Made by a program: the position numbers and the translations under genes
Part shown: in pieces, positions 42,484 through 53,890 of the stretch
How the letters are laid out: every line of letters begins with the position of its first letter
Numbering within the stretch: position 1 is the first letter of the stretch
Source: Mixophyes australis
Taxonomy: Eukaryota > Chordata > Amphibia > Anura > Limnodynastidae
Direction: 5' to 3'
NCBI GenBank assembly: GCA_036250195.1
Contig: JAVHZZ010000017.1
Span: 434,001 to 498,000 of the forward strand
DNA: 64,000 nucleotides
The notes under the pieces: generated by a model
What the model saw: only the letters and a program-made list of their open reading frames with translations
The model's database searches: none
What the model was told of the DNA's origin: nothing

Positions 42484-43226
42484 GACATACCATCATGCGG
42501 CATACAGGGTGAGCTCATGTCTTGCACTGAAGGGTTAAGTTGTTACATAGTCTGATTCTACACATACTAACCTAGGAAACACCTATATTGTACTGATGCA
42601 CTATCCACAATGTTCTACACATATATACACCAAGAAAATAATAATCAGATTCTGTTGGCTGAATCCCAAGGATTCAACTGAACACAAATCTTCCTAAACC
42701 TGCTAGGAATTATCCACATTTTAATCCAAATTCAGGATTCTGTACATCAATATATTTTACATATAATACATTTTCCACATTTAGAAATATAGCTGTAACA
42801 TAAGTCTTCTAGTTTTACTCTTTCCTTCACCATCAGCCATCTAAAGATACAATATATTTACATAAATTAGTGGTCTTAAGTATGGATTTAACCAAATCCA
42901 CCAGAGATCTTTAATTCTTCATATAAAACCTGCACATACTACAAATGTATTAGAAACATGAAATTATCTGATAGAAGAGGACTGGTGACTGTATCCGTCA
43001 GTGCAAGACATTTCCCCTGTTCATGAGCACGGAAAGATGGACACTGTTGCTGATTTAACACCAGATGTTTCATATAGATATATAGATATATAAATATATA
43101 GATCTATTTGTTTAACTTAGATATACAGATATAGATGTTTATGTATTATGCTTAAAATATTGGTAGTTACAAAAAAACCAAAAAAACAAAAAAATTATTA
43201 TAAGAGTAAGAGAGGGCTGGGATTAG
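42484..43226. other. 3' region of gene copy B
   Basis: AT-rich; degenerate GATATA microsatellite near 43075-43140. Nothing else. Confidence 0.4.
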
Positions 43227-43357
43227 AAGTGATATAAACACTGAGGGTGCATGTAGATGAAAAGGTTAAGGTGACTGGCGGGTCAGGTTCAGGGCAGGAT
43301 CATGCGTCCTCCCTGGCAGGTCATCGAGTGTCCCCTGCATGATTGCCTCAAATTTAG

Positions 43358-43852
43358 TTGACCCAGGTCAGCGAGCAGGTCCAGTCGCGGTCGGCTGACC
43401 GTAGTTTGTTTACTTTAGCACTGTTGGTGGATGCGGGGACTGCGGCTCCTGGGTCGGGGAGCTCTCTTTCTTTTTCTCCCTCTGCAGGTTCGGCTGGTTG
43501 TGTGACATCAGGTCAGAGGTCTGGGCGTGCTTCTTATGTGGAAGCCGCATCTACGTCATCACGTGTGGAAGGTGGTAGTCGTGGATCAGTTGGTGAGCAT
43601 GCCAGTAGGGTGTCTGGTTCTAGCTCTGATTCCAGCTCTTCTACCTCTGGGAGTGAGGTTCCGGACAGGTCTGGGAGGGCAGACACAAGATTGATGAAGC
43701 TCCTGGAGAGGAAGTTGTGTAGTACCTGCCATAGGGCGGGGTTGGAAGGTGTTGGTTCCAATGAAGGAAGCAGGATATCGAGGGACGATGTGGTGCGCTG
43801 TTCCAATACAGCCGTCAGGGGGATATTAGGTGCCGGGTGTGTGGTAAGATAG
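43358..43852 (+). pseudogene. outer Ngaro gag-like fragment, copy B
   Basis: Uninterrupted version of the frame split by gypsy in copy A; Ser/Gly-rich, then LMKLLERKLCSTCHRAG. No ATG start. Confidence 0.45.
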
Positions 43853-44265
43853 GCACAGGTTGTTTTGTGGATATGTTTGCCATCACTAATAAGGCTACAG
43901 ATGATTTGGCAGCATCAAGGTCACGCTCTGGCGTGTTGACGAGGCATATCGAGAAATTGTCATACCTGGTTATTGAAATTGACACTGTTGCAGGGTGTTG
44001 TAAGCTTCCAATGGAGGAAGTAGCTAAGTTGAGGGGTGTGATTGATTCGTTTCAGGGTGAGTGTAAGGTGCAGTAAAAACAGGTGCAGTCACTGCTTGGC
44101 CTGCTTAATTTTGCTTGTAGAGTGATACCCATGGGTAGGGTTTTTTGCCAGAAGTTAGAGAGGGCTACGGTTGGGATTACAAAAGCAAGGCATTTTGTGA
44201 GGATATCCAAGGAAATTAGAGATTATATGGCTATGTGGTGCATGTTCTTGGAAAATTGTAAATGA
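43837..44265 (+). pseudogene. outer Ngaro RT C-terminal fragment, copy B
   Basis: LSYLVIEIDTVAGCCKL and NFACRVIPMGRVFC motifs, split by the same TAA as in copy A. Confidence 0.65.
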
Positions 44266-44324
44266 GTTTGAAGCTGCTTTGTTTCGGCTTGAGTGTGTAA
44301 AGGCTTTTTTCATGGCTTTCAGAA

Positions 44325-44542
44325 ATACAACAGAGGGATTGAATGAGACCGAGGTGATATAAACACTGAGGGGGCAGGCAGAGGAAAAAGTACAGGCATA
44401 CCAGGAGTTAACTTATCTGGGTTGTGGTAGAAATCTGAGTTATCCAATCAGTGGAGCCGGAAGGGGAGGGGTTTGCTTTCCTGAGGAGGCTTATAACATA
44501 TAGGAAAAGGATGTGACTTCCTCTTGCCGGATAGATTTGTTA
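44325..44542 (+). repeat. Ngaro split repeat A1 (copy B)
   Basis: 218 bp; partner of 46692-46909. Confidence 0.85.
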
Positions 44543-44826
44543 AGTGAGTATGGGCTCTCTGCTGTCCTGGTTAGTATTGCTACATAAACTGTTTTTTCAC
44601 TGTGTTTTTTAACTGTGTTATACTGTTTTTGGTATTGCATTTATTGCTGTGATCGTGTTTATTTAAGTTGTATTTTCAGTGTTCTTTTCTTTTCACATTT
44701 GTTCCCAATCCATTCTCCTCCTTGTTTTCTCCACCTTATCTTTTTCCCCTAGTTCTTGTCCCTGCCCCCCCCTTTCCCCTCTCTCTTTTTCTTGTTTGTT
44801 TTTTGTTACCTTTTCCTTCCCCCATT

Positions 44827-45135
44827 ATGCTCCGGGCCAAGAGAGTTAGGGTTCCACCCCACCGCCTCCCTGAGGCTTGTTCCCCCCCCTCGGCCCTTAG
44901 TAAGCGGCGAGCCCAGATCCGGGCCTCGCCGACGGGTGTTTCCTCTTCCCCCCTCTCGGGTAGTGGGGTGGGTGTCCCCGGCGGTTCCGCGGCGGCTAGA
45001 AAAGTTTATGCGCATGCGCGGCGACGCGCACGCACGCAGACGCGCGCGCATGCGCGTCAGTCCATCCCGATTCCGGCGGCGATGTTAGATGCGGGCGCTC
45101 CAGGAGCGCCCGTGGATGCCCCTGCAGCCCAGTAG
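44827..45135 (+). pseudogene. inner Ngaro gag start, copy B
   Basis: ATG, MLRAKRVRVPPHRL, open for 102 codons through the CG-rich segment (RRARTQTRAHARQ) to TAG. The frame ends just before the recombinase fragment. Confidence 0.4.
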
Positions 45136-45416
45136 AATTGACAAGGTTGTATAGGGATATGTCTCCTGCTCCCGGTGGTTATTGGCTTAGACATAGTAAT
45201 GGTTTTCCCCTTACAAAGTTTCAATTTTCAGCGGTATTCAAAATATGCGTGGTTAAGCTTGGTTTGAGTGCAGCGAACTATGGGACGCATTCCTTTAGGA
45301 TAGGGGCAGCTACGGTAGCGGCAGAAGAAGGTGTGTCTGAGCAGAGCATTATGGCTTTGGGTAGATGGAAGTCTAAGTGTTTTAAGCGGTATGTCAGGCC
45401 AGCTGTGGCGCTCTAG
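45124..45416 (+). pseudogene. inner Ngaro tyrosine recombinase C-terminal half, copy B
   Basis: THSFRIGAAT, GRWKS and KRYVRPAVAL present; first catalytic Arg region missing as in copy A. Confidence 0.75.
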
Positions 45417-45707
45417 CCTTAGACAGGGCGATGTAATAAGGCTGACCTATGACGTTGCGTTGCTTACCTTGTTGAAAGGGAGCGCGGAGGGTTTTGCCAT
45501 TTCTTTTCTCCGGGGGCCTGATTGGCGGTGGCACCCCGGGGTTTCCGGTTTTACCTCCGCATGGGTCACCCTGCGTTATGCGCGAATGTGGCATTTTTTT
45601 GTTTTCAGTATTAATTATGTTTTACGTTTTGCCATTTAATTTACTACTAATAAATTACTCCATGTTGCAGGTGTACGTCAGGATGGGAGGATGGGAGGAG
45701 TATTTGA

Positions 45708-46241
45708 CTGGTAGGCCATTCATTTGTTTTTTGGGCCGGTAAGAGCGGCCCTGCTCATGATGTGAGCAAATTTTCCAGGGCGGAGTCAATAAGATGGATA
45801 GGTGTTAGGGGTATGCGTTGGGAATCTCTGTTGAAGATACTAAAAGACACAGAGAGTAGGTTTGGGCGCCCTTTAGAACTTGTAATTCACCTTGGGGGGA
45901 ATGACCTGGGTAAGTGGTCCAGTTTAGAGCTCATTGAACATATAAGATCTGATGTCGGGGCCATTAAGTTACATTGGCCAACAGTTCACCTTACATGGTC
46001 CGATATTATCCCTAGGCGCAATTGGAGAGGGGCGGATAAACCAGCACGGATTGAGAAAGCTTGTGGGAAGGTAAATAGGGCGGTTCGGAAGACATTTCAG
46101 GAAGTAGGTGGTGGCTGCATTAGTTATCCGTCCATAAGGGCTGTGTTGACGCAGTACTATAGGCCCGATGGTGTACATTTGTCTGATTTGGGTATGGCAT
46201 ACTTTATAGAGCAGATATTTGGTTTTCTTGTTTGGCTATGA
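45708..46241 (+). CDS. inner Ngaro SGNH-hydrolase ORF, copy B
   Basis: GHSFVFW, HLGGNDLGKW and DGVHLSDLG all kept; the TGA before LVGHS (45705-45707) is shared with copy A. A 10-bp duplication (AGGATGGG twice) lies upstream. Changes from copy A are few and leave the catalytic residues intact. Confidence 0.7.
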   Translation: MVGHSFVFWAGKSGPAHDVSKFSRAESIRWIGVRGMRWESLLKILKDTESRFGRPLELVIHLGGNDLGKWSSLELIEHIRSDVGAIKLHWPTVHLTWSDIIPRRNWRGADKPARIEKACGKVNRAVRKTFQEVGGGCISYPSIRAVLTQYYRPDGVHLSDLGMAYFIEQIFGFLVWL

Positions 46242-46295
46242 GAGGTCGGTTGGTGGCGGGCTGCGGTTCCTGGTGGGAAACCTTAGCTGTAGCAG

Positions 46296-46691
46296 TAAGC
46301 AGCCCAATCAGCGGCCATTTTGTTACATTGAAGGCGTAGTAGGCACTCTCCTCTTAAAGGGATTGGGCAATTAGCAGAATAGCCCTTCGGGGTTAAGGGG
46401 CTCTGCTTAGGCGGGCGGGCCTCAGCTTATATGCCAAATGGGGGAGTTTGGCATTTTACGCCTAGTCGAGTCCAAATTAGTTTGGACGGAATTTACAACT
46501 AGTAGGTGTGGCCTGGATGCTGATTGGTCTGTTTATGTTGGCCACCAATTTTTCCCCAGCAGGTTTCGCCTATAATAAATTCCTGACCTTTCAAACGCCA
46601 ATTCAAGTCTCTGTGTCGTTATTTTAGTTGTTAAGTTAACTCTGGTAAAGGTTAAAGATGGTATAGAAGGTTGTCCACCATAAGCGGTTTA
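46296..46691 (+). repeat. Ngaro split repeat B1 (copy B)
   Basis: 396 bp; partner of 46968-47363. Confidence 0.85.
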
Positions 46692-46909
46692 ATACAACAG
46701 AGGGATTGAATGAGACCGAGGTGATATAAACGCTGAGGGGGCAGGCAGAGGAAAAAGTACAGGCATACCAGGAGTTAACTTATCTGGGTTGTGGTAGAAA
46801 TCTGAGTTATCCAATCAGTGGAGCCGGAAGGGGAGGGGTTTGCTTTCCTGAGGAGGCTTATAACATATAGGAAAAGGATGTGACTTCCTCTTGCCGGATA
46901 GATTTGTTA
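46692..46909 (+). repeat. Ngaro split repeat A2 (copy B)
   Basis: 218 bp, directly abuts B1. Confidence 0.85.
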
Positions 46910-46967
46910 CCCACCCACCCATCCCATATTGTGGTATTGATATTGGACTTGTGTTTGCAAGTGGCGG

Positions 46968-47363
46968 TAAGCAGCCCAATCAGCAGCCATTTTGTTACAT
47001 TAAAGGCGTAGTAGGCACTCTCCTCTTAAAGGGATTGGGCAATTAGCAGAATAGCCCTTCGGGGTTAAGGGGCTCCGCTTAGGCGGGCGGGCCTCAGCTA
47101 ATATGCCAAATGGGGGAGTTTGGCATTTTACGCCTAGTCGAGTCCAAATTAGTTTGGACGGAATTTACAACTAGTAGGTGTGGCCTGGATGCTGATTGGT
47201 CTGTTTATGTTGGCCACCAATTTTTCCCCAGCAGGTTTCGCCTATAATAAATTCCTGACCTTTCAAACGCCAGTTCAAGTCTCTGTGTCGTTATTTTAGT
47301 TGTTAAGTTAACTCTGGTAAAGGTTAAAGATGGTATAGTAGGTTGTCCACCATAAGCGCTTTA
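46968..47363 (+). repeat. Ngaro split repeat B2 (copy B)
   Basis: 396 bp, 58 bp after A2. Confidence 0.85.
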
Positions 47364-47365
47364 TA

Positions 47366-47821
47366 TGTGAGTTGTTAGCTTCATCTAGATCGGCAATCGG
47401 TTCAGGGTTACTTCACAGTAATGTTGTGGTTAAGAATGATAACATAGCTTGTAAGATCCATAGATCGAAGACTGATCCTTTGGGTAGGGGGCGGTGGATT
47501 GCCTAGCATCGTAATCAGGATATTGCAGTTTGCCTGCTTGAGTTTACAAGATTGTATAGAGATATGTCCCCTGCTCCTGGTGGTAATTGGCTTAGGCACC
47601 ATAATAGGTACCCCCTTACGAAGGTCCAGTTTTCCGCGGTCTTTAAGAATTGTATTGCTAAACTTGGATTGGATACAGCAGACTATGGGACTCATTCTTT
47701 TAGAATAGGAGCGGCTACAGTAGCGGCGGAGGAGGGTGTGTCGGAACAGAGTATCGTGGCTTCGGGTAGGTGAAGGTCTAAGTGTTTCAAACAGTATGTT
47801 AGGCCAGCTGTTGCGCTTTAG
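47366..47821 (+). pseudogene. outer Ngaro tyrosine recombinase, copy B
   Basis: HRSKTDPLGRG, THSFRIGAAT and QYVRPAVAL with the same two in-frame stops as copy A. Confidence 0.75.
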
Positions 47822-48067
47822 GCTTAATAATGCAATGTGGTAAGGCTGACCCATGACATGCGTTGCTTGTCTTGTTAAAAGGAGGCGTGGAGGGATTTGC
47901 CATTTCTTTTCCCCGGGGGCCTGATTGGCTTGTGGCACCCCGGGGTTTCCGGTTTTACCTCTGCATGGGTCACCCTGCATTGCGCGCAAATATATAGTAG
48001 TGTCTTTCTCTAATACCATGTATTATGTCTTGAAATTTGTTTTATGTGCATTTTACTCCATGTTGCA

Positions 48068-48257
48068 GGTTCACGGCAGGATGGGAAGCATTTTTGGCTG
48101 GTCGGCCATTCATTTGTTTTTTGGGCCGGTAAGAGCAAATTTCCCCGAGCAGATTCAGTTAGATGGTTAGGTTTTAGGGGTTTACATTGGGCGTCGCTAT
48201 TAAAGATTCTAAGGGATAGCGAGATAAAGTTTGGGCGCCCTTCAGTGCTTATAATCA
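48068..48257 (+). pseudogene. outer Ngaro SGNH hydrolase, truncated, copy B
   Basis: WLVGHSFVFWAGK then, after a 7-codon deletion, FPRADSVRWLGFRG to the same end point as copy A. Confidence 0.6.
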
Positions 48258-48790
48258 ACACTCTAGGCACCCAACCACCATGGCATTACTAGTGTTCTGT
48301 ATTTAATAAATAGGCCTCTTTACCCCAAATTAATAGCATTCTCAGCATTAACAGTTAAACAAACCCCCTCCTCCCCCACCCAACCAGTCCAAAACAATAA
48401 ATTAGTACACATTTAATAATTAGGATATTTTACCCCAACCAGCCCGGCATTAAATTAATATACTTAAATACTTAAATAAATACTTAAATTTAATAAATAA
48501 GCCTCCTACCCCCCAAACAGCCCCAACCTTAAATTAATAGCTCCCATGTTTAATAATTAGGCCTCCTCCCCCTAAAAACCCCAACAGTATATTCTTAGTG
48601 TTTATGTTTAATAAATAAACTTCCTTCCTCCCAACCTTCCCCAACATTAGATTAATAACATTCCGATTTGATTTTTAAAACAATTTCACCCCCACCAGCC
48701 CAAAAATTAAATTAATAGCATTTCCATTTAATAAAAGGTCTATTTCACCCAACCAGCCTCAATATCAAGTTCATAACATAATATTTTCCA
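48258..48790. repeat. degenerate ~60-bp AT/C tandem repeat, copy B
   Basis: Counterpart of 22462-22990. Confidence 0.6.
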
Positions 48791-48889
48791 CCATATTTAA
48801 TTGCACATGTGCTGGAAACAACATACTCTGCATTGCTGGGGAATGGGGTATTTTCTGTGGTAAAGAGCTGGCTAAGTCCTGATGATCTA

Positions 48890-49523
48890 GCAGCTTCAAC
48901 CTTTTCTTTTGGGCTGGAAAATGTTGTTGCAGCTCTTGTTGTCTAGTAGCTTGGGTCTTTTCCTCTAGACTGCCACTCCTGTAGCATGTAGTCTGACAGC
49001 TTGACTCTGGGTAATGGGGATGACAAAAACCTGTCCACATCCCATGACCAAGATCGTTTCCCAGGAGCACATCTCACATTTATTTGCCAGCTCCCCAATC
49101 GAGACGTACCCTCACCGTGGGCACTTCGAGTCCATCTGGAACTGTGACTTTGGCAGTCTAGCCTGGCAATGCTGCAGCAGGTTCAGCAAGGATGGGGGCT
49201 CACCACAGTGATTGAGGTCCCTGAGACTCTCAGGCCTTCTCCCTGCAATGGTCCAACTTGGGTGCTTCCACCTCTTTTTGGGTGTCTTTTTGGCCTCTTC
49301 ACTGAGTCACTTTTCTCTGTGACATACGCCACTGGACTTTCTGGTACAAGAACAATCTTTTTAGGCCCACCTCCCTTAGTCGGGTATGCAAGTCAGCCTG
49401 TGGGACAGTCTGGCCTTAGGTGACCGGTTTTCCCACAGCCATAACACTTCCTATCCAGTCTAGTCTGATGACTTCCAGGAACAGGGTGGAATTGCAGCTA
49501 GCTACAAGCACCTGGGTTAGTGG
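48890..49523 (-). pseudogene. gag-like remnant with zinc knuckle, copy B
   Basis: Counterpart of 23100-23733; the knuckle at 49446-49404 (minus) reads CYGCGKTGHLRPDCP, still CCHC. Confidence 0.5.
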
Positions 49524-49527
49524 CTAC

Positions 49528-50024
49528 TGTTAGGATCTGCCTCATGATGCTGCTTTAGCTCCTGCCTCTGGGACTATATTTATTATTATATTGACCCTGC
49601 AGTACCTGTGAACCACCAGAGGTGCTGTTATTCTGCCTTCTCTTCTCACTATCAGGGACTACTAGCTGCACTATGTTAATCATTCACACCTGATTGTTTA
49701 CTATATATGCCTGCCTCTCCCAGTTTCCTTTGATGGTCATTAATGTTTCTGTGCCTGTAATGTTTATTTACCCTTGGACTAACTGCCTTGCTTTTTCTCT
49801 TTTCCTGTGGAAATCCTTGCTTAGCCAGTTTCTGCTTTTCTGTAAGCATTTAGCATTCATCTCTATCTTGTCAGTTGGAGGTAAACCTGATATTTGCCTT
49901 ATACCTGGAAGTCTGTTTATTCACTGATCTGGCCTGTGTTTAACTTGCATCACATGGACTGTGTTTTCCACTACATTAAACAGTTTAATACTTTCAATAT
50001 ATTTCTGGCTCCGTGGCTTTAATT
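49528..50024 (+). mobile_element. solo-LTR-like sequence, truncated, copy B
   Basis: Starts TGTTAGGATCTGCC like 23738 but stops at the duplication boundary, about 32 bp short of the copy A end. Confidence 0.5.
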
Positions 50025-51746
50025 GGACAGAACGAATAATGAACAGAGGTTCATGTTAGAAGGACAAATTAGCACTCCTTATGTTAATTAAAATATAACT
50101 TTTAATGATTATTGTTTAATAATGACATCCCCCCGGAAAACAAGGTGAAATATATTAAAATAACTTACAAATACACACATACACACGTGTGATAAAAACA
50201 AAAACACCAACTGATAGGGATCTATTATATAAGGAAATAGTCTGGTGGATACAAAGAGTATCTTGTATAAAACCTTTTTTAGCAAACCATTTACTGGTAA
50301 GTGGTGGTTGGTAAGAAGACAAAAATGATTTGAAGAGTAATTGAGAACCGTGTCTCTTATTGTGTTGGTGTTACAAGCCTTCTAGTCACCACTGTAACAA
50401 ATGTAGCAGGCAGATAACGGAGTAAGGTACTGGATCTTAGTGAATTTAATAAGGGGAACCCCCTAGCTCAAAAAGGTCTTAGCTTGTGTGATGCTATTGG
50501 TAAGTTTTAAATACAAGGCTTATTCTGGATTATTGACAGTATGAAGCACTACACCATAGCGCATCTATACTGAGGCTGGTGTGCTTCCTGCACTGTGTAA
50601 TATTGTCAGCAATAATAAAGGCAGATAGCTCATTGCCAGTAATGGCTCTATGTTACCAGAAAAAGACCCTGATATAAAACAATTGACAGTCTCTATAGTA
50701 GACACTGTTCACAGCAATTATACATTTAGGTGCATCTATGATAAGGCTGGTGCAATTCCTGCAATGTATGACCTTGTCAGCTATACCACATGTAATTAAC
50801 TCATTACCAGTAACAGCTCTGTGGTACTGAAAGAGTTCCCTGATATGAGTGAGCTTATGTGTAGTCTCCGTGAAAGACAATAGTCTCAGCAGCTGAGCTA
50901 GTTTTATCTGGCGAACAAAAGATCCCCTATTGTAGCTAAAAACCGTTTTTTTCTGCCTGCCACTAAATGGAAGCTATCACTGCATCCCTATCTGTAGTTG
51001 GTGTTGGCGCCAAATAATGCTGGCCCCAACGTACGTTTCACCCTCAGGCTTTGTCAAGGGGAATCACCGTTAGCGCCGATGTGAGAAACTTTTATGTTCA
51101 GCCAGTGGGATCAGATGTTACGATTGACATACTGTCCAGCCAATAGTGAATGGGATTACCGTGACATCACACGCTGGGAAGGCCATTCATAGGCTGATAG
51201 AGACAGCTGGTCTCTCCACAGGGGAATCCCTTGTGGGTATCGAATCAGAGGAGGAGAAATAATGATAGACAGATGAGCCAGCCAATGCCTGTCCTTGGAG
51301 CATTTTGGATTGAAATAAGATCCTGCAGACCAAGGATTAATATGACAGCGATAAGGATGATGTTAAACATGGTAAGTAATCACTTTTTCTACTGAATATC
51401 AGTATAGATCATGAATAATGATAACAAATAACATGCAGACTGTTTTAAATAACGGGAATGCGATAAGCTGGATCTCTCCTGCTGTTATAATATCAGCAGG
51501 TAATAGCTGATAAAGTGTGCCTTCCATATTGTTAAGTTGTCAAAGTAATATTACTTGGCAGATCAGAAAATCTATATAGGGAAAACCCTTCTAAGTGTGA
51601 TATAAGAGAAAGAGGGCATCAAACTGGAGGAATAAAATATGTACATTCTTGATGCACTTGGATTAAATAGCAGATCAAATAGAACAGATATACATGTGAC
51701 AACTGGGATTGTACTGACAAATGATAGTACTTGTGACAGTTCATAT
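50025..51746. other. unique decayed sequence with a ~170-bp imperfect dimer
   Basis: Two related stretches at about 50561-50665 and 50731-50835 (GCATCTAT..T.AGGCTGGTG, CTCATT.CCAGTAA). ACGTACGTTTCACCCTCAGG near 51029 resembles inner parts of decayed DNA transposons, but no ends are found. Confidence 0.35.
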
Positions 51747-53374
51747 AAGTCATTCCTTTAATTAGACTATTGGAAAAGCAGCTTGAGAAAATGAAGGAGG
51801 AGCTGAAAGCAAGCAATTCAGCAAAGTATGTTGGCCTTGTCGATCAAGTACTTAATTCGCTTCACAATGATCCTCGAGTTATTAAGATCTTGAACTCGGA
51901 TCAGTACGTTTTGGCCACTGTGCTTGATCCAAGGTTTAAAACCTACATTGAGTCTTTACTTGTAAATGAGCGAGATGTGAACTTTTGCAAGGAGCTATTG
52001 CTCAGCAAGTTGGCCGCTGAACTGGGCCTCGGCTTGACGACGTGTCCTCCTTCACTTTCTCAAGCTGTTGCTCGTAAAAAATTAAATTTCCAAAAAAGAA
52101 GCAGGGAAGACACAGGGGGCAGACCAGAACAATTTAACATCTGGGCTGGTTTGAAGGATTTTTCAAAAAAATGTGTCACTTTGCCCATAACTCCATCCAA
52201 TATGAGTATAAACATGCAAAGGATGGTGGAGGATTACTTTCAAGAGGTAGTTGATATGGAAATGTCAGACAGTCCCTTTCCTTACTGGGAAGAAAAGCAG
52301 GCCATTTGGAAACCCATGTACAAACTTGCTTTGCAATACCTAAGCTGCCCACCCTCCAGTGTGTACTCTGAACGAGTGTTCAGCACAGCAGGGAACTTAG
52401 TCAGTGATCGCCGTAGAAGGTTACTTCCCAAAAATGTGGAGAAAATGATGTTTATAAAAATGAACTACATCTTCCACGAGAAAGGCCTTCACCATCCAAG
52501 ACATCCAAGCACTGACTGTTCTCTAATGGCGGATTCAAGCGGCGATGAATTGATAGTCTGTGATGATGACGTACACACTGATGAGGGTGAGGATTAAGCT
52601 GAAGATGATGCCGATAACATCTTTTTAAAACTTTCTATGTAAGTGTAGGGTGCAATCTACCCCCAAAGAGGAAAGGGACTTGTGGCATTTCCATATCACA
52701 TACCATCTTGAAAGGCTGCTGTTAGGGCAATTTATCCTTAAGGGTAGGGTGTCATAGACAGAGTGACCCTAAACTGGCTTTGTCCATTTTTCATAATATT
52801 GTACAGTCTATAATGGCTGAATTTTTTGGTATTTTATACAAGTGGAGGGGGGCCTAGAGAGACAGAAACCAAACTGTCTTTCTCCATGTCAATTAATATT
52901 GTACAGTCTATAATTGCTGAATTTTTTGGTATTTTATACAAGTGGAGGGGGGCCTTGAGAGACAGAAACCAAACTGGCTTTTTCCATTTCTTTACATATT
53001 TAACTATAAGTGTAGGGTGTAATATACATTCAAAGACGATGGCTGCATTGCCAATATGCATAGATGGAGAGGAAGACAATCTGTTTTGTGTGTAGAATAG
53101 GCCTACCAACGAAGAATTAAACTGTTTTTTTGGATGATTTATTACCTCAACAATTAGATTACTTGTCTCTAAAACAGTTGGAGCACTAAATTGGGTTAAT
53201 TTAGGCCCAAAAACATGGATTTTCCAAAAAAATAGCAAAACAAAACCAAACAAAACCAAAACCAAAACCAAAACCAAAACACGCAATGGCGGTTTTGCAA
53301 AACCAAAACCAAAACCAAAACACGACGGTAATCCAGATCCAAAACCAAAACACGGGGGTCAGTGACCATCTCTA
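51747..53374 (+). mobile_element. hAT copy H3, 5'-truncated
   Basis: Matches H1 from 4443 to the right end CCATCTCTA. Two of the 3' ~100-bp repeats remain and the AACCAAAACC run is expanded. The left junction is unique sequence without a terminal repeat. Confidence 0.88.
51770..52597 (+). pseudogene. hAT transposase C-terminal part (H3)
   Basis: Open for 275 codons to the same TAA as H1; no ATG start. Keeps the catalytic Glu region (SSVYSERVFSTAGN) and dimerisation domain, lacks the BED finger and both catalytic Asp. Nearly identical to H1 by eye. Confidence 0.85.
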
Positions 53375-53382
53375 TATTAAAC

Positions 53383-53492
53383 ACAGGGAGAGCATACAAA
53401 CTCCACACAGATAAGGCCATGGTTGGGAATTGAACTCGCAACCCCAGTGTTGTAAGGCAGGAGTGCTAACCACTAGGCCACCATACTGTCCT
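53383..53492 (-). mobile_element. SINE-like fragment (tRNA-type boxes), S1
   Basis: Minus strand reads GTGGCCTAGTGGTTAGCAC and GAGTTCAATTCCC-like boxes A and B of a tRNA-derived head. Confidence 0.55.
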
Positions 53493-53542
53493 TAATGCAA
53501 GAGCCATGTATGTATCATTTACTGATCTAAAATAAATTTTAG

Positions 53543-53565
53543 CCTAACCCTAACCCTAACCCTAA
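53543..53565. repeat. short interstitial telomere-like repeat
   Basis: CCTAACCCTAACCCTAACCC plus TAA; nearly four CCCTAA units. Confidence 0.7.
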
Positions 53566-53777
53566 TTCTCATGTGCCTGGGAATTAAAGGTAGATCCTAC
53601 CCCTACCAGACTTGCAGGAATAAGTTTGTGATTTCATTTGGGCTGGGAGGACAGACAAAAGAGAACACACAGAGAATTTTACTAAGTGGAAAATACATAA
53701 AATACATAAAATCCTCCGGATTCACTGGAATTTATTTTAGATCAATAAATGATACATACATGGCTCTTGCATTAAGA

Positions 53778-53890
53778 GCAGTATGGTGGCCTAGTGGTTA
53801 GCACTCCTGCCTTACAAAACTGGGCTTGTGAGTTCAATTCCTGACCACGGCCTTATATGTGTGGAGTTAGTATGCTCTCCCTGTGTTTGA
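53778..53890 (+). mobile_element. SINE-like fragment S2
   Basis: GCAGTATGGTGGCCTAGTGG, TTAGCACTCCTGCC and GAGTTCAATTCC boxes. Confidence 0.55.

Larger units (their letters stand above)
44325..47363 (+). mobile_element. inner Ngaro element with split direct repeats, copy B
   Basis: A1 44325-44542, B1 46296-46691, A2 46692-46909, B2 46968-47363; repeat lengths are the same 218 and 396 bp as in copy A. The B2 end carries GCGCTTTA in place of GCGGTTTA. Lacks RT/RNase H. Confidence 0.82.
43227..48257 (+). mobile_element. outer Ngaro-type remnant, copy B
   Basis: Same parts as copy A without the gypsy insertion: gag-like 43358-43852, RT end 43837-44265, recombinase 47366-47821, SGNH start 48068-48257, interrupted by the inner element 44325-47363. 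The SGNH part has a 21-nt in-frame deletion relative to A (at GGTAAGAG). Confidence 0.7.
36964..50024. repeat. segmental duplication, copy B
   Basis: Counterpart of 6269-24234. Begins GTATTAATAGTCTCTAG and ends GTGGCTTTAATT. Lacks the gypsy element and keeps about 535 bp and about 100 bp lost from A. Distance between the copies is about 12.7 kb, same orientation. Confidence 0.92.
53383..53890. repeat. long inverted repeat around a telomere-like core
   Basis: Arms 53383-53538 and 53729-53890 are inverted copies (SINE head plus TTTAGATCA.TAAATGATAC and CATGGCTCTTGCATTAAG). The loop holds four telomere-type repeats at 53543-53565. Confidence 0.75.

Noticed and set aside
53543..53565. Chromosome end
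   Set aside because: Only about four telomere units, internal, with ordinary repeats on both sides.
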